Of a stretch of 64,000 bases of DNA, positions 18,324-27,284 are shown in pieces. The notes under the pieces were generated by a model. The model had not been told where the DNA came from. It worked only from the letters and a program-made list of their open reading frames with translations, and searched no databases. Made by a program: the position numbers and the translations under genes. The stretch spans positions 1,434,622 to 1,498,621 of the forward strand of contig NC_015315.1 in NCBI RefSeq assembly GCF_000193375.1, given 5' to 3'. Each line of letters starts with the position of its first letter. Position 1 is the stretch's first letter. This stretch comes from Thermoproteus uzoniensis 768-20 (GTDB lineage Archaea > Thermoproteota > Thermoprotei > Thermoproteales > Thermoproteaceae).

Positions 18324-18994
18324 GCGTCTCCGCGCTGGTGAGGCAAGACGTCTTGCTGAACGCCATAAGGGAGGCCGTATCTAAGGGGAGGAAGCACAAG
18401 TTTGTCGAGAGCGTCGACTTAATAGTTGTGTTGCGCGACGTGGATCTGAACAAGCCGGAGAACCGCATAAGCCTCAACGTGCCGTTGCCCCATCCGCCGA
18501 AGCTCAACAAGATAGCTGCATTCGCCTCAGGCGCCTTCGAGGTGGCCGCCAAGAACGCCGGCGTGGACGCCGTAATAGGGAGGGACCAGATAGAGGCGCT
18601 CGCCGGCAAGAAGCGGGAGATCAGGAAGCTCGCGAAGAGGTACGACTACTTCATAGCGACGCCCGACCTCATGCCGCTGGTGGGTCGCGTCCTCGGAGCC
18701 ATATTCGGGCCCAGGGGCAAGATGCCGGAGGTCGTGCCGCCCAACGCCGATCCCAAGGCTGTGGTGGACAGGCTGAGGAGGAGCGTGAGGCTGAAGCTCA
18801 GGAACGAGCCAGTGGTCAAGCTGAGGGTTGGGTCGGAGGCGCAGAAACCCGAGGAAATCGCCGCGAACATACTGGCCGTCCTCGAGGAGCTCAACGCCAA
18901 GTTCCCGCTCAAGCAACACGTGGCGCGCATATACCTAAAGAAGACGATGGGTCCTCCGGTCTCTCTGAAGGAGGAGCTCTTCGTATCGAGATAA
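18320..18994 (+). CDS. rpl1: ribosomal protein uL1
   Basis: This L1-stalk protein in many archaea also represses its own operon by binding the mRNA. The 224-residue sequence has [14 protein letters not shown] near residue 50, [20 protein letters not shown] and [13 protein letters not shown] in the middle, and [16 protein letters not shown] at the end. It is translationally coupled to uL11. A leaderless-type promoter follows before uL10. Confidence 0.96.
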   Translation: MSVSALVRQDVLLNAIREAVSKGRKHKFVESVDLIVVLRDVDLNKPENRISLNVPLPHPPKLNKIAAFASGAFEVAAKNAGVDAVIGRDQIEALAGKKREIRKLAKRYDYFIATPDLMPLVGRVLGAIFGPRGKMPEVVPPNADPKAVVDRLRRSVRLKLRNEPVVKLRVGSEAQKPEEIAANILAVLEELNAKFPLKQHVARIYLKKTMGPPVSLKEELFVSR

Positions 18995-19024
18995 TTTTAA
19001 AAAGGCCTCCCGATAGGTCTCGCG

Positions 19025-20056
19025 ATGGCCATCCAGTTGGGCAAACGCGTCTATGTGCGCGAGAGGCCTTATCCCCAGAAGAAGGCCAAGATAGCCTCAG
19101 AGCTGGAGGAGCTCGTCAAGAGCTACAACTACATATTCGTCTTCGACCTACACGGGCTGTCCGCCAGAATACTCCACGAATACCGGTTTAGGCTGAGGGG
19201 GAAGGGCGTCGTCAAGGTGGCGAAACACAACCTGATGAGGATCGCCCTCAAGAGGGTATACGGCGAGGTGCCCCCTGATGTCGACAGGGAGCTCTTCGGC
19301 GAGAGGGCGTACATATTCACCAACGAGAACCCCGCGCTGTTCGCCAAGGAGGTCGAGGCCAAGGCGGTCAGGAGGAAGGCGAGGGCGGGCGACGTGGCTC
19401 CCTACGACATAATGGCCCCGGCAGGCCCCACCAACCTGTCGCCGGGCCCCATATTGAGCAAGTTCGGCAAGTTGAAGATACCCACGAGGGTCCAGGAGGG
19501 CAAGATCTGGATAGCCAAGGACAGCCCCGTCGTCAAGGCCGGCCAACAGATAACCGACGAGATCGCCGACATACTCAGGGTGTTGGGCGTGGAGCCCATC
19601 TACGAGAAGCTGAGGCTCTTAGGCGTGATCTGGCGCGGCCGGAGGTTCGTCCCGATTGACGAAATAGTCGTCGAGCCCAAGAAGTACTTCGAGATGTTGC
19701 AACAAGCCGCAGGCGCCGCGCGCAACCTGGCCCTCAACGTCGTGTACCCGACGCCCGAGGTGCTGGCCGTCGTGTTGCCCAACGCCCACGCCCGCGCGCT
19801 CGCCCTTGCGGTCCGCCTCGGCATCGTGTCCAAGGAGACCCTGCCGGCGTTGCTGGCCCGCGCATCCTCCGAGGCCGCGGCCCTAGCCGCCGCGATAGCG
19901 CCCAAGGCCCCCGAGCTAGGGCTCCAGGTACAGCAACAACAGCCGCAACAAGCCGAGCAGAAGGCCGAGGAGAAGAAGGAGGAGAAGCCGGCCGAGGAGG
20001 GCGAGAAGGGCCCGAGCGAGGAGGACATAGCCAGCGGTTTGGCCTCCCTGTTCTAA
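19025..20056 (+). CDS. rplP0: ribosomal protein uL10 (P0)
   Basis: This is the stalk protein that carries the L12 dimers. The 343-residue sequence has the rRNA-binding domain first (YNYIFVFDLHGLSARILHEYRF, HNLMRIALKRV), the archaeal insertion (PAGPTNLSPGPILSKFG) and a charged Ala/Gln/Glu/Lys tail ending in EEDIASGLASLF, like other P proteins. In many archaea the L12 gene follows uL10 directly; here the next gene is mevalonate kinase. A TATA-like AATTTTAAAAA lies 26 nt before the ATG. Confidence 0.96.
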   Translation: MAIQLGKRVYVRERPYPQKKAKIASELEELVKSYNYIFVFDLHGLSARILHEYRFRLRGKGVVKVAKHNLMRIALKRVYGEVPPDVDRELFGERAYIFTNENPALFAKEVEAKAVRRKARAGDVAPYDIMAPAGPTNLSPGPILSKFGKLKIPTRVQEGKIWIAKDSPVVKAGQQITDEIADILRVLGVEPIYEKLRLLGVIWRGRRFVPIDEIVVEPKKYFEMLQQAAGAARNLALNVVYPTPEVLAVVLPNAHARALALAVRLGIVSKETLPALLARASSEAAALAAAIAPKAPELGLQVQQQQPQQAEQKAEEKKEEKPAEEGEKGPSEEDIASGLASLF

Positions 20057-20058
20057 AA

Positions 20059-21003
20059 GTGATACGCGTTTTCGCCCCTGGAGTCGTCAAGTTATTCGGC
20101 GAACACGCGGTAGTCTACGGAAAGCCCGCCATAGCCGTCGCCGTAGATAAAGGCGTCGAGGTCGCCTGCGAGAAGGGGGACAAGACGGTTGTGAGGACGG
20201 GGAAGGCCTACGTGGATATCGAGTACGAGCACGGCACGGGCGCAGCGCACGCCAAGGGGCACGAGCCGTTCCTCTCCTACGTAGCCGCGGCCTTGAGGAA
20301 GGCCGAGGAGTCCTTCGGGAGGCTCGCCGCCTCCTTCGAGATAAGGGGGGACTTCCCGCCGAGCGTCGGCGCCGCGACCTCGGCCTCCGTGTCCGTCGGG
20401 ATACTCAAGGCGTACTCTGCATGCCTCGGCGTTGACGTCGGCAAGGCCGAGCTCGCCAAGCTGGCCCACGGAGTGGAGCTGGAGGTCCAGGGAGCGGCCT
20501 CGCCCATGGACACCGCCGTGTCGGCGATAGGGGGGATGTTGAGGATAGAGCCCAACCCGTTCAGCTACCGCCGCATAGACTCGGCCGTGGACGGCTTCGT
20601 GCTGGCGGTGCTCCCCCGCAGGGGCACGACCAAGGACATAGTCGCCGGCGTGAGGGCGTTGAAGGCCCGCAGGAGGTCGGTCGACGCGGTTATAGACGCC
20701 ATAGGCCGCCTCGTCGACGAGGCGGAGGGCTGTCTGGCATCCAGCGACCTCGAGTGCGTGGGCGAGCTCATGGAGATAAACAACTGGCTCCTCGGCGCCT
20801 TGGGCGTCGTGGGCCACGACGTCGTGATGATGCTCAAGTACCTCAAGCCCTATATCTACGGGGGGAAGATCAGCGGGGCTGGCCGCGGCGGCATAGTGGT
20901 CTTGTTGCCCAAGAGGAGGCAGGAGCTGAGGGAGGCCCTAGCCGCGATGGAGGTGCCCTCCGTGGAGGTCAAGGTAGACCGCGACGGCGCGAGGGTAGTA
21001 TGA
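20059..21003 (+). CDS. mvk: mevalonate kinase
   Basis: This GHMP kinase phosphorylates mevalonate, on the way to isoprenoid lipids. The 314-residue sequence has APGVVKLFGEHAVVYGKPAI at the N-terminus, PPSVGAATSASVSVGILKA (the ATP-binding GHMP motif, with alanine where many kinases have GLGSSA), and KISGAGRGGIVVLLP near the end. The GTG start at 20059 is 2 nt from the uL10 stop. The next small gene overlaps its stop by ATGA, so the three genes may form one transcript. Confidence 0.94.
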   Translation: MIRVFAPGVVKLFGEHAVVYGKPAIAVAVDKGVEVACEKGDKTVVRTGKAYVDIEYEHGTGAAHAKGHEPFLSYVAAALRKAEESFGRLAASFEIRGDFPPSVGAATSASVSVGILKAYSACLGVDVGKAELAKLAHGVELEVQGAASPMDTAVSAIGGMLRIEPNPFSYRRIDSAVDGFVLAVLPRRGTTKDIVAGVRALKARRRSVDAVIDAIGRLVDEAEGCLASSDLECVGELMEINNWLLGALGVVGHDVVMMLKYLKPYIYGGKISGAGRGGIVVLLPKRRQELREALAAMEVPSVEVKVDRDGARVV

Positions 21004-21239
21004 TCGAGGTGGTTGGCCTCGTGGGGCTGGCCCTAGTGGCGGGGGGCTGGGCCTTGACGATAATCCGCAGATCGCCTCCCCCTCCCCTGGACCTCACCAC
21101 GGTGTACTTCGCGGGGAGCGTCGCGCTCACCATATACGCCGCCTGGGAGAGAGACGTCGTCTTCACCACGCTCAACGCCGCCTCGGCGGTCTTGTCCTTG
21201 ATCAACATATTCAGGGCGGTCCGGCGGGCTAAGGTTTAA
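21000..21239 (+). CDS. small three-helix membrane protein, SemiSWEET/PQ-loop-like
   Basis: The 79-residue protein has three hydrophobic helices (about residues 3-21, 34-50, 54-73). The layout, with a Pro-rich loop after helix 1, a GSVALTIYAAWERD segment and an LNAASAVLSLINI helix, resembles half-size SWEET/PQ-loop transporters and also the N-terminal domain of lipid-A-disaccharide synthase-like proteins. I would not assign a substrate. It starts at an ATG overlapping the mevalonate kinase stop (ATGA), so translation is probably coupled. Confidence 0.6.
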   Translation: MIEVVGLVGLALVAGGWALTIIRRSPPPPLDLTTVYFAGSVALTIYAAWERDVVFTTLNAASAVLSLINIFRAVRRAKV

Positions 21240-21259
21240 GGAGGATCGCATCTAGAGCC

Positions 21260-22036
21260 ATGAGCTCGGCCAAAAGACCTGTCGTCGGCGGCAGGCTATA
21301 CCACATAATGGTCGAGCCGGGCGCGGTGCCGCGCTACGTTCTGTTGCCCGGGGATCCCGGGAGAGTGCCCAAGATAGCGGCTTATTGGGACGAGGGCAGG
21401 GAGGCGGCCCGCAACAGGGAGTTCGTGACTTACGTAGGGAGGTATAGAGGGGTGCCCATAGCGGCTACCTCTACGGGCATAGGCTCCGGCTCCACGGCCA
21501 TAGCGGTCGAGGAGCTCTTGGCGGCCGGCGCGGACACCTTCATCAGGGTGGGCACCACCGGCGCGTTGAGGCGCGATATAAAGATCGGCGACCTCATAAT
21601 AGCGCAGGCCGCGGTCAGGTGGGACGGCGCGAGCAGATGGTACGCGCCTCCCGAATATCCCGCCGTGGCGCATTGGAAAGTCCTCGAGTCGTTGATAGAG
21701 GCCGCGGAGAGCCTCGGCGTCAGGCACCACGTGGGCATAGTGGCCTCCACAGACTCGTTCTACGTAGGCCAGGAAAGGCCGGGCTACGGGGGTTATCTGC
21801 CTCCCTGGGCCAGAGGGCTAGTGGAGACCTTGAGATCCCTCAGAGTAGTCAGCTTCGAGATGGAGACCGCCACGATCTTCACGTTGGCCTCAATATACGG
21901 CGCCAGGGCCGGCGGCGTGTACGCGGCGATAGCCAACAGGGAGACCGACGAGTTCGTGGCGGAGGCCGGCGTGGAGGACGCCATAAAGGTGGCCAACGAG
22001 GCCGTGAGGATTTTGGCCGAGCGGGACTCCAGATGA
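21260..22036 (+). CDS. uridine/purine nucleoside phosphorylase
   Basis: This is a cytosolic member of nucleoside phosphorylase family I (COG2820), cleaving a nucleoside with phosphate to a base and ribose-1-phosphate. Seen are VLLPGDPGRVPKIA near residue 25, STGIGSGSTAIAVEEL, FIRVGTTGALRRDIKIGDL and, late, SFEMETATIFTLASIYG, the segment that contacts ribose. It looks closest to uridine phosphorylase but the base preference is uncertain. The BMP-type nucleoside importer encoded at 25.4-30.0 kb could supply its substrate. Its stop overlaps the next small gene. Confidence 0.9.
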   Translation: MSSAKRPVVGGRLYHIMVEPGAVPRYVLLPGDPGRVPKIAAYWDEGREAARNREFVTYVGRYRGVPIAATSTGIGSGSTAIAVEELLAAGADTFIRVGTTGALRRDIKIGDLIIAQAAVRWDGASRWYAPPEYPAVAHWKVLESLIEAAESLGVRHHVGIVASTDSFYVGQERPGYGGYLPPWARGLVETLRSLRVVSFEMETATIFTLASIYGARAGGVYAAIANRETDEFVAEAGVEDAIKVANEAVRILAERDSR

Positions 22037-22272
22037 TAGTTAGGTTGATATATATCAAGGATACGGCGATAGTCGAGGCCCGAGATCTGTCCACGTGCGG
22101 GGACGCGTTCGCCCTCAAGATCGAGGGGAGGTACGTCAGCGTATGCGGCAACACCTACGAGCTGTCCGAGGAGATACCCAAGTTCAGGAAGGGCGTGCTC
22201 AAGGCGGCCGACGGCGTCTTTTTGGTGGAGTGCGACGAGGACATGAACTGCCTTGCCGCCAGAAGCCGCTAG
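22033..22272 (+). CDS. small conserved-looking protein of unknown function
   Basis: I do not recognise this 79-residue protein. It reads as a compact beta-rich fold (MIVRLIYIKDTAIVEARDLS, FALKIEGRYVSVCGNTYEL, VFLVECDED) with four cysteines: one in STCGD, one in SVCGN and two near the C-terminus (VECDEDMNC). Its ATG overlaps the phosphorylase stop (ATGATGA), and the codon use and GC content match the neighbours, so it is probably a real gene of the same operon. No membrane segment is visible. Confidence 0.7.
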   Translation: MIVRLIYIKDTAIVEARDLSTCGDAFALKIEGRYVSVCGNTYELSEEIPKFRKGVLKAADGVFLVECDEDMNCLAARSR

Positions 22273-22300
22273 CGTTAAATAGGGGCGGTAGGACAGCGAC

Positions 22301-22735
22301 GTGGACGTGACGGTGGCCGTCTACAACATATCGAGCCTCCCCAGGCTCATGGAGTTCGCCAGAGTGACGTACGGCTTCGGCGTCAGGCGCCTGGCGGCGG
22401 TCAGAGTCTTCGGCTCGGCCGCCCAGCAGATAGGCGATTTGTTCAAGCTCGCGTTCAAGGTAGGCGGAGAGGTCCTCGTCTTCAACGACCTCAAGGACCT
22501 CAACGAGGCGCTGAGGCCGGACCTAGTCGTCGGCCTCACTAAGCGGGGCGAGGGCGTCGAGCCTCTGGCCGATCTGCCCGACGGGCGGGTGGTCATAGTG
22601 GTGAGCGGCTCGGATCTGCCCATAACCCAGAGGGAGTTGCCCCCGGGGGCCAAGCTGGCGTACGCGGTGGAGGAGGACGTCGGGTCGGTAGGACAGCTGG
22701 CCATCGCCCTATATAGGCTGAGGAGGAGGGGCTGA
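22301..22735 (+). CDS. SPOUT-like predicted RNA methyltransferase (COG4080 type)
   Basis: The 144-residue protein resembles the small archaeal group annotated as SpoU-family RNA methylases (COG4080). Matching features are the start VAVYNISSLPRLMEFARVTY, GFGVRRLAAVRVFGSAAQQ, VLVFNDLKDLNEAL and the end GQLAIALYRLRRR. The classic TrmH motif 3 is not obvious, so activity is uncertain. The GTG start at 22301 follows the preceding gene by 28 nt. It is convergent with the Hsp20 gene. Confidence 0.65.
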   Translation: MDVTVAVYNISSLPRLMEFARVTYGFGVRRLAAVRVFGSAAQQIGDLFKLAFKVGGEVLVFNDLKDLNEALRPDLVVGLTKRGEGVEPLADLPDGRVVIVVSGSDLPITQRELPPGAKLAYAVEEDVGSVGQLAIALYRLRRRG

Positions 22736-22740
22736 AAAGG

Positions 22741-23133
22741 CTACTCGACCTTTATCGAGATCTCCTGGGGCTTCACCTTCTTCGCCGTGATGGTCAAGAC
22801 CCCGTTCTTGTAGGCGGCCTTGGCCGTCGAGGGGTCTATCTTGAAGGGCAGATAGACCTTCTTGGTGTACTTCCTCTCACCGCGGGCGCCCTCCGCCCTT
22901 ATGTAGTCGCCGTCGCGCGAGATGTAGATAGAGATGTCGCCGGGCTCGAGGCCGGGCATGTCGATCTCCACCAAGGCGTCGTCTCCCTGCTCCTTTATGT
23001 TGACGCCTTGCTCCACCGTGATCTTCCTCACGGTGCTGGTGGTGGTCTTGACGACCTCCTCGGCAGTTTTCTGGATAGCCTTGGCAAGCTCGTCGAAAGT
23101 CCTCCTGATCTCGCTAAGGACGTCCTCGCCCAT
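22741..23133 (-). CDS. hsp20: small heat shock protein, Hsp20/alpha-crystallin
   Basis: This ATP-independent holdase has 130 residues. The helical N-terminal region (about 45 residues) is followed by an alpha-crystallin domain with VEIDMPGLEPGDISIYI, KKVYLPFKIDPSTAKAAYKN and GVLTITAKK, then an IxI-type tail (EISIKVE) used in oligomer assembly. A TATA-like CTTTTATAG (minus strand) lies 22 nt before the ATG; the same A/T box also fits the divergent permease gene. Confidence 0.94.
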   Translation of the reverse strand: MGEDVLSEIRRTFDELAKAIQKTAEEVVKTTTSTVRKITVEQGVNIKEQGDDALVEIDMPGLEPGDISIYISRDGDYIRAEGARGERKYTKKVYLPFKIDPSTAKAAYKNGVLTITAKKVKPQEISIKVE

Positions 23134-23149
23134 GTAGACGACGGGAGGC

Positions 23150-23161
23150 TTCTATAAAAGC
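23150..23161. promoter_or_regulatory. shared TATA box between hsp20 and permease gene
   Basis: TCTATAAAAGCC (plus strand) sits about 22 nt from the Hsp20 ATG at 23133 and about 25 nt from the permease GTG at 23181. The two starts are 48 bp apart and no second A/T-rich box is present. Confidence 0.6.
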
Positions 23162-23180
23162 CTTTTCCGCCTCTCCTGTC

Positions 23181-24128
23181 GTGTCAAGCGCGGGGTATAT
23201 AGCGCGGCGCGCCTTGGAGTACCTCGCCATGTGGCTCGCGGCGACTGTCCTCGACTTCGCCGTGCCGAGGCTGGCGCCCTTGATGCCCGTGCGAGAGCCC
23301 AGCGGCGAGCTGGCCCGCGCCATGGGCCTCGGAAAGCCGGTCTACGAGCAGTACTTTATATTCCTCTGGAACGCGGTGCATCTGGACCTGGGGACCTCCC
23401 TCTGGCTCTACGGGACCCCGGTGGCCTATCTAGTGGCGAGGGCGTTGCAATACGACGTGGTCCTCCTGGCCCCGGCCATACTCATATCCTGGACCCTCGG
23501 CAACAGGCTCGGCGCGTATTTGGCCATAGAGAAGAGGGGCACCGCGCTGGATAAGGTAACGGTGCCGGTCCTCTACGCCATGAGCGGCGCGCCCTACTTC
23601 TGGTGGGCCCTCCTCCTCGTCGAGATCTTCTCCGCCGAGCTCCGCATCCTGCCCCCGACAGGCGTCATCTACTCCCAACTGCCCTCCCTCACGCCGTCGT
23701 ACATTGCGGACTTCCTGAGGCATTTAGCCACGCCACTGGCCGCGCTGGTGTTGGCCATGACGGGCGCCTGGGCGCTGAGCATGCGGGAGATCGCCGTCTC
23801 GGAGCTCGGAAGCGGCTACGTGGCCTACGAGGAGGCCCTGGGCTTCTCCGGCCGGATCATCAGAGGGCACGTGCGCAGGAACTCCAGACCGCCGCAGTTG
23901 GCCAACCTGGCGGTGTCCCTGGGCCTCATAGCGTCGGGCAACATGGTGCTCGAGGCGGTGGTGGGATACCCCGGCGTAGGCTTGTTGCTCTACAACGCGC
24001 TCTCCAACTACGACTATGTGCTGATACAGGGGGTATTCTTCGTGGTCGTGTCGTCGATCTTGGCGCTCAACTTCGCGGTGGACGTCGCCATAGCCTTGAC
24101 CGACCCGAGGGCGGGGCGGCCGGCGTAG
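23181..24128 (+). CDS. ABC transporter permease, DppB/OppB-like, orphan
   Basis: This 315-residue membrane protein resembles the first permease of peptide/nickel-type ABC importers. It has about six hydrophobic helices, a DppB-like internal region LDLGTSLWLYGTPVAYLV, and a cytoplasmic EAA-like loop YEEALGFSGRIIRGHVRRNS with a VVGYPGVGLLLYNAL segment near the end. No DppC, ATPase or binding-protein gene is adjacent, so partners must be elsewhere or it is an orphan. The N-terminal part lacks the usual first-helix consensus. The start is GTG at 23181. Confidence 0.82.
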   Translation: MSSAGYIARRALEYLAMWLAATVLDFAVPRLAPLMPVREPSGELARAMGLGKPVYEQYFIFLWNAVHLDLGTSLWLYGTPVAYLVARALQYDVVLLAPAILISWTLGNRLGAYLAIEKRGTALDKVTVPVLYAMSGAPYFWWALLLVEIFSAELRILPPTGVIYSQLPSLTPSYIADFLRHLATPLAALVLAMTGAWALSMREIAVSELGSGYVAYEEALGFSGRIIRGHVRRNSRPPQLANLAVSLGLIASGNMVLEAVVGYPGVGLLLYNALSNYDYVLIQGVFFVVVSSILALNFAVDVAIALTDPRAGRPA

Positions 24129-24181
24129 CTGGGATCGGCGGGGCCTTAAGACATAATAAACCCCCGGAGAAGTGGGGTACC

Positions 24182-25423
24182 ATGGGGTTCGTCTACCCTG
24201 ACGGCATCATATCCACGGCCGGGCACGTCGACGCGGGCAAGACAAGCGTGGTGTACGCGCTGTCCGGCGTCTGGGTGGCCCGCCACAGCGAGGAGGTGAA
24301 GAAGGCCATGACGATAAAGCTGGGCTACACCCAGATAGGCATATACGACTGCCCGGGCTCCGAATACCCGCTCTCCGACGGCCTTCTGGACAAGGGCAGA
24401 TGCCCCGACGGGTCCGAGCCCAAGCTGTTGCGCAAGATATCCATAGTCGACGTGCCGGGGCACGAGGTCCTCATAGCGACGATGGTGTCGGGCGCCGCCG
24501 CGGTGGACGCCGCGCTCATGGTCATCGACGCCACGATGCCCGTTCCCCAGCCGCAGACCGCGGAGCACTTCGCCGTGCTGGACATAATAGGGGTGAAGAA
24601 CATGGTGGTGGCCCAGAACAAGATAGACCTAGTGCCCAAGGAGAAGGCCGTCGAGAACTACAACCAGATAAGGAAGTTCCTGTCGGGGACCTGGGCCCAG
24701 AACTCGCCCGTCGTGCCCGTCTCGGCGTTGCATAGGGTCAACATAGACGTGCTAGCCTCCTACGTGGCCAAGATAACTCCCAAGAGGGAGCCCGATCTGT
24801 CCAAGCCAGCCCGCATGGCGGTCTTGAGGAGCTTCAACGTGAACCCGCCGGGGACCCCCGCCGACAAGCTAAGGGGAGGCGTGCTGGGCGGCACTCTGTT
24901 GCAGGGGGCCATAAAGCTCGGCGACGAGGTCGAGATAAGGCCGGGGCTGAAGATAGACAGGCCGGGCGCCAAGTCGCCCTACCAGCCTCTCCTAACCAAG
25001 GTGGTGGGGATAGAGTACGGAGGCGAGAAGGCCGAGGAGGCGAGGCCGGGAGGCCTGGTGGGCCTCATGACTACTCTGGACCCCGCTCTGGCCAAGGCCG
25101 ACGCCCTGGCAGGCTCCGTGGTCGGCAAGCCGGGGACGCTCCCGCCCGTCTGGACCTCGCTGGAGCTGGAGGTGAGGGAGTTGCCGAGGATGGGCGAGAA
25201 GGCCGAGCCCATGAAGCCCAACGAGGTGGTGCTCGTTTCCATAGGCGCGGCGACGGTCTTCGGCGTGGTCCAGTCCGTCAAGAAAGACACCGCCGTCATA
25301 GCTCTGAGGAAGGCCGTGTCGGCGGAGCAGGGCGCCAAGGCCGTCATAACCAGACAGATCAGAAATAGATGGATCGTCAGCAACTACGGCGTATTGAAGG
25401 GAGGAAACGTGGCGTTGGAGTAG
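24182..25423 (+). CDS. eif2g: translation initiation factor aIF2 subunit gamma
   Basis: This GTPase subunit of aIF2 delivers initiator tRNA. The 413-residue protein has STAGHVDAGKTSVVYALSG (G1), the switch 1 segment MTIKLGY, a short zinc-knuckle-like region with two cysteines (YDCPGS...DKGRCPDG), VDVPGHE (G3), NKIDLV (G4) and EF-Tu-like domains 2 and 3. G1 reads GHVDAGKT, where most family members have GHVDHGKT. The true start is the ATG at 24182; the frame runs far upstream antisense to nothing useful, and a TATA-like CATAATAAAC lies 26 nt before this ATG. Confidence 0.95.
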   Translation: MGFVYPDGIISTAGHVDAGKTSVVYALSGVWVARHSEEVKKAMTIKLGYTQIGIYDCPGSEYPLSDGLLDKGRCPDGSEPKLLRKISIVDVPGHEVLIATMVSGAAAVDAALMVIDATMPVPQPQTAEHFAVLDIIGVKNMVVAQNKIDLVPKEKAVENYNQIRKFLSGTWAQNSPVVPVSALHRVNIDVLASYVAKITPKREPDLSKPARMAVLRSFNVNPPGTPADKLRGGVLGGTLLQGAIKLGDEVEIRPGLKIDRPGAKSPYQPLLTKVVGIEYGGEKAEEARPGGLVGLMTTLDPALAKADALAGSVVGKPGTLPPVWTSLELEVRELPRMGEKAEPMKPNEVVLVSIGAATVFGVVQSVKKDTAVIALRKAVSAEQGAKAVITRQIRNRWIVSNYGVLKGGNVALE

Positions 25424-25428
25424 GCCGG

Positions 25429-26295
25429 CTACTCCTTCTTGAAGGGCTTGCCCAAAGCCCTCGGCGGCTTCGCGCGCCCTATGACGCCGGCCACCACCAA
25501 GAGAGTCGCTATGTAGGGCAACATCCTTGTCACCTCGTACCTAGCCACGCCGAATATCTGCAACCAGTAGGAGAACGCGTCGAAGAAGCCGAAGATCAAG
25601 GCGCCCGCTATGGCCAGCAACGGGTTCCAGTTGGCGAAGACCACGTCAGCCAGCGCGATGAAGCCTCTGCCGGCCGATATGTCCTTGGTGACCACCGATA
25701 GGTAAGCCAGGCTCAGGTAGGCGCCGCCGAGGCTGGCCAGCGAGGCGCCGACCGCGGTCGAGAACAGCCTGATCTTGTAGACGTCTATCCCCGCGCTGTA
25801 CGCCGCCTCGGGGTCCTCGCCCACAGCCCTTATCGCCACGCCCAGCCTGGTCCTGGTCAGTATATACCACATGGCGCCCGCCACCGCGAAGGCCAGCACA
25901 GTCATGGCGTTGACGTCCACCAAAGCCCACGAAGGCGTCTGTTTATACCCAGCGACGTGCCACACCGCCTGTATGCCGTACGCCACCAAGCCGGCCCCGA
26001 AGAGGTTCATGGCGACGCCGGCGACCAGCTGGTCGCCTCTGATGTAGACCGCTATGGCCCCGTGGAGGAGGCCCAGCAGGAGGCCGACGGCCCACGCCGC
26101 GGCCACGCCGGCCAGGCCGGAGCCCGCGAAGTCGCCCACGAGGACGCCCACAAAAGCCCCTATCAGCATAAGCCCCTCTAGGCCTATGTTGACCACGCCG
26201 CTCCTCTCGGCCAATATCTCGCCGACAGCCGCCAGGAGTATCGGCACCGACGCGTGTATCGTCTGGGTCAGGAGAACTAACGCCGCCTCCTCCAT
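25429..26295 (-). CDS. nucleoside-type ABC transporter permease 2
   Basis: This permease of the BMP/NupQ type (branched-chain-amino-acid-permease superfamily) has 288 residues and about eight hydrophobic helices. It contains the family segment LAERSGVVNIGLEGLMLIGAF near the N-terminus and AIRAVGEDPEAAYSAGIDVY in the middle. It is the last gene of a four-gene importer operon and its start overlaps the end of the first permease gene by 19 nt. Together they would import nucleosides or related purines; specificity is inferred from the family. Confidence 0.9.
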   Translation of the reverse strand: MEEAALVLLTQTIHASVPILLAAVGEILAERSGVVNIGLEGLMLIGAFVGVLVGDFAGSGLAGVAAAWAVGLLLGLLHGAIAVYIRGDQLVAGVAMNLFGAGLVAYGIQAVWHVAGYKQTPSWALVDVNAMTVLAFAVAGAMWYILTRTRLGVAIRAVGEDPEAAYSAGIDVYKIRLFSTAVGASLASLGGAYLSLAYLSVVTKDISAGRGFIALADVVFANWNPLLAIAGALIFGFFDAFSYWLQIFGVARYEVTRMLPYIATLLVVAGVIGRAKPPRALGKPFKKE

Positions 26296-27284
26296 AGCTC
26301 CAACATCCTAATAGCTATCACCATTATCATGATGCCCTGCAACATCTTCACGAACTCGAAGGGCGTCATGGCGATGGCTTGCATGTGGCGCGCCCCCTCC
26401 TCCATGAGCCCCAAGAAGAGCGCCGCCAGGAGGGTCCCCAAGGGGTTCCCCCGCCCCAACATGGCGGCGGTTATCCCGTCGAAGCCGAGGCCGTAGACGT
26501 TGGCTAGGTTCGTCGCCAGGCTGTAGGACGGCGGCATGGCGACCACCTGCAAGACGCCGGCGGTCCCCGACATGACGCCGCCGAGAAGGAAGGAGTACAC
26601 GACGACCTTGGACTGGGGTATCCCCGCTATCCTCGCGGCCGTCGGGTTGAGCCCGGCCGCAGTCAGCTCGTAGCCCACCACAGACCTCTCCAGAAGCCAG
26701 TAGACGAACACGGCGGCCGCCACCGCCACGAAGAAGCCGGCGGTCAGGCTGGTGCCCGGAATAAGCGGGGTGAGCCTCGCGGGGGGCGGCACCTTTATGG
26801 TCTCGGACGGCTGCATGGGGTTGGAGAACGTCGTGGAGGCCTCCATTATGACGAGCCAGTACGCTATCCAGTTCATCATTATGGTGCTGACCACCTCGTT
26901 GACCCCCCTATAGGCCTTGAGGAGGGCCGGCACCATGGCCCAGGCGACGGCCAGCGAGATGCCCACGGCGAAGGAGAGGGGCAGGGCCAGAGCCGAGGCG
27001 GCCAGATAGGAGGCTATGACAGCCCCGAGAGCTCCCATGTACGTCTGCCCCTCGGCCCCTATGTTGAACAGCCCCGCCTTGAGGCCCAAGGCGAAGGTCA
27101 AGCCCGTCAGTATTATGGGCATCGCCGTGGCCAACGCCGAGGTTATGTAGACCGTGTCCGTGAACGGCACCACGAACATGGAGTAATAGACTAGAGCCGG
27201 GCTGTAGCCGGACGCATAGGCGACGACGGCCCCGACCGCGATGGCGACGGCGAGGGACAGAAGGGAGTCCAGAAGGCCCCTCAT
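26277..27284 (-). CDS. nucleoside-type ABC transporter permease 1
   Basis: This is the NupP-like permease, 335 residues, with about nine hydrophobic helices. It has the paired features of the family: LKAGLFNIGAEGQTYMGALG, then YRGVNEVVSTIMMNWIAYWL and ELTAAGLNPTAARIAGIP. Its ATG overlaps the stop of the ATPase gene (ATGA), so synthesis is coupled. It pairs with the downstream permease to form the membrane channel. Confidence 0.9.
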   Translation of the reverse strand: MRGLLDSLLSLAVAIAVGAVVAYASGYSPALVYYSMFVVPFTDTVYITSALATAMPIILTGLTFALGLKAGLFNIGAEGQTYMGALGAVIASYLAASALALPLSFAVGISLAVAWAMVPALLKAYRGVNEVVSTIMMNWIAYWLVIMEASTTFSNPMQPSETIKVPPPARLTPLIPGTSLTAGFFVAVAAAVFVYWLLERSVVGYELTAAGLNPTAARIAGIPQSKVVVYSFLLGGVMSGTAGVLQVVAMPPSYSLATNLANVYGLGFDGITAAMLGRGNPLGTLLAALFLGLMEEGARHMQAIAMTPFEFVKMLQGIMIMVIAIRMLELWRRRR

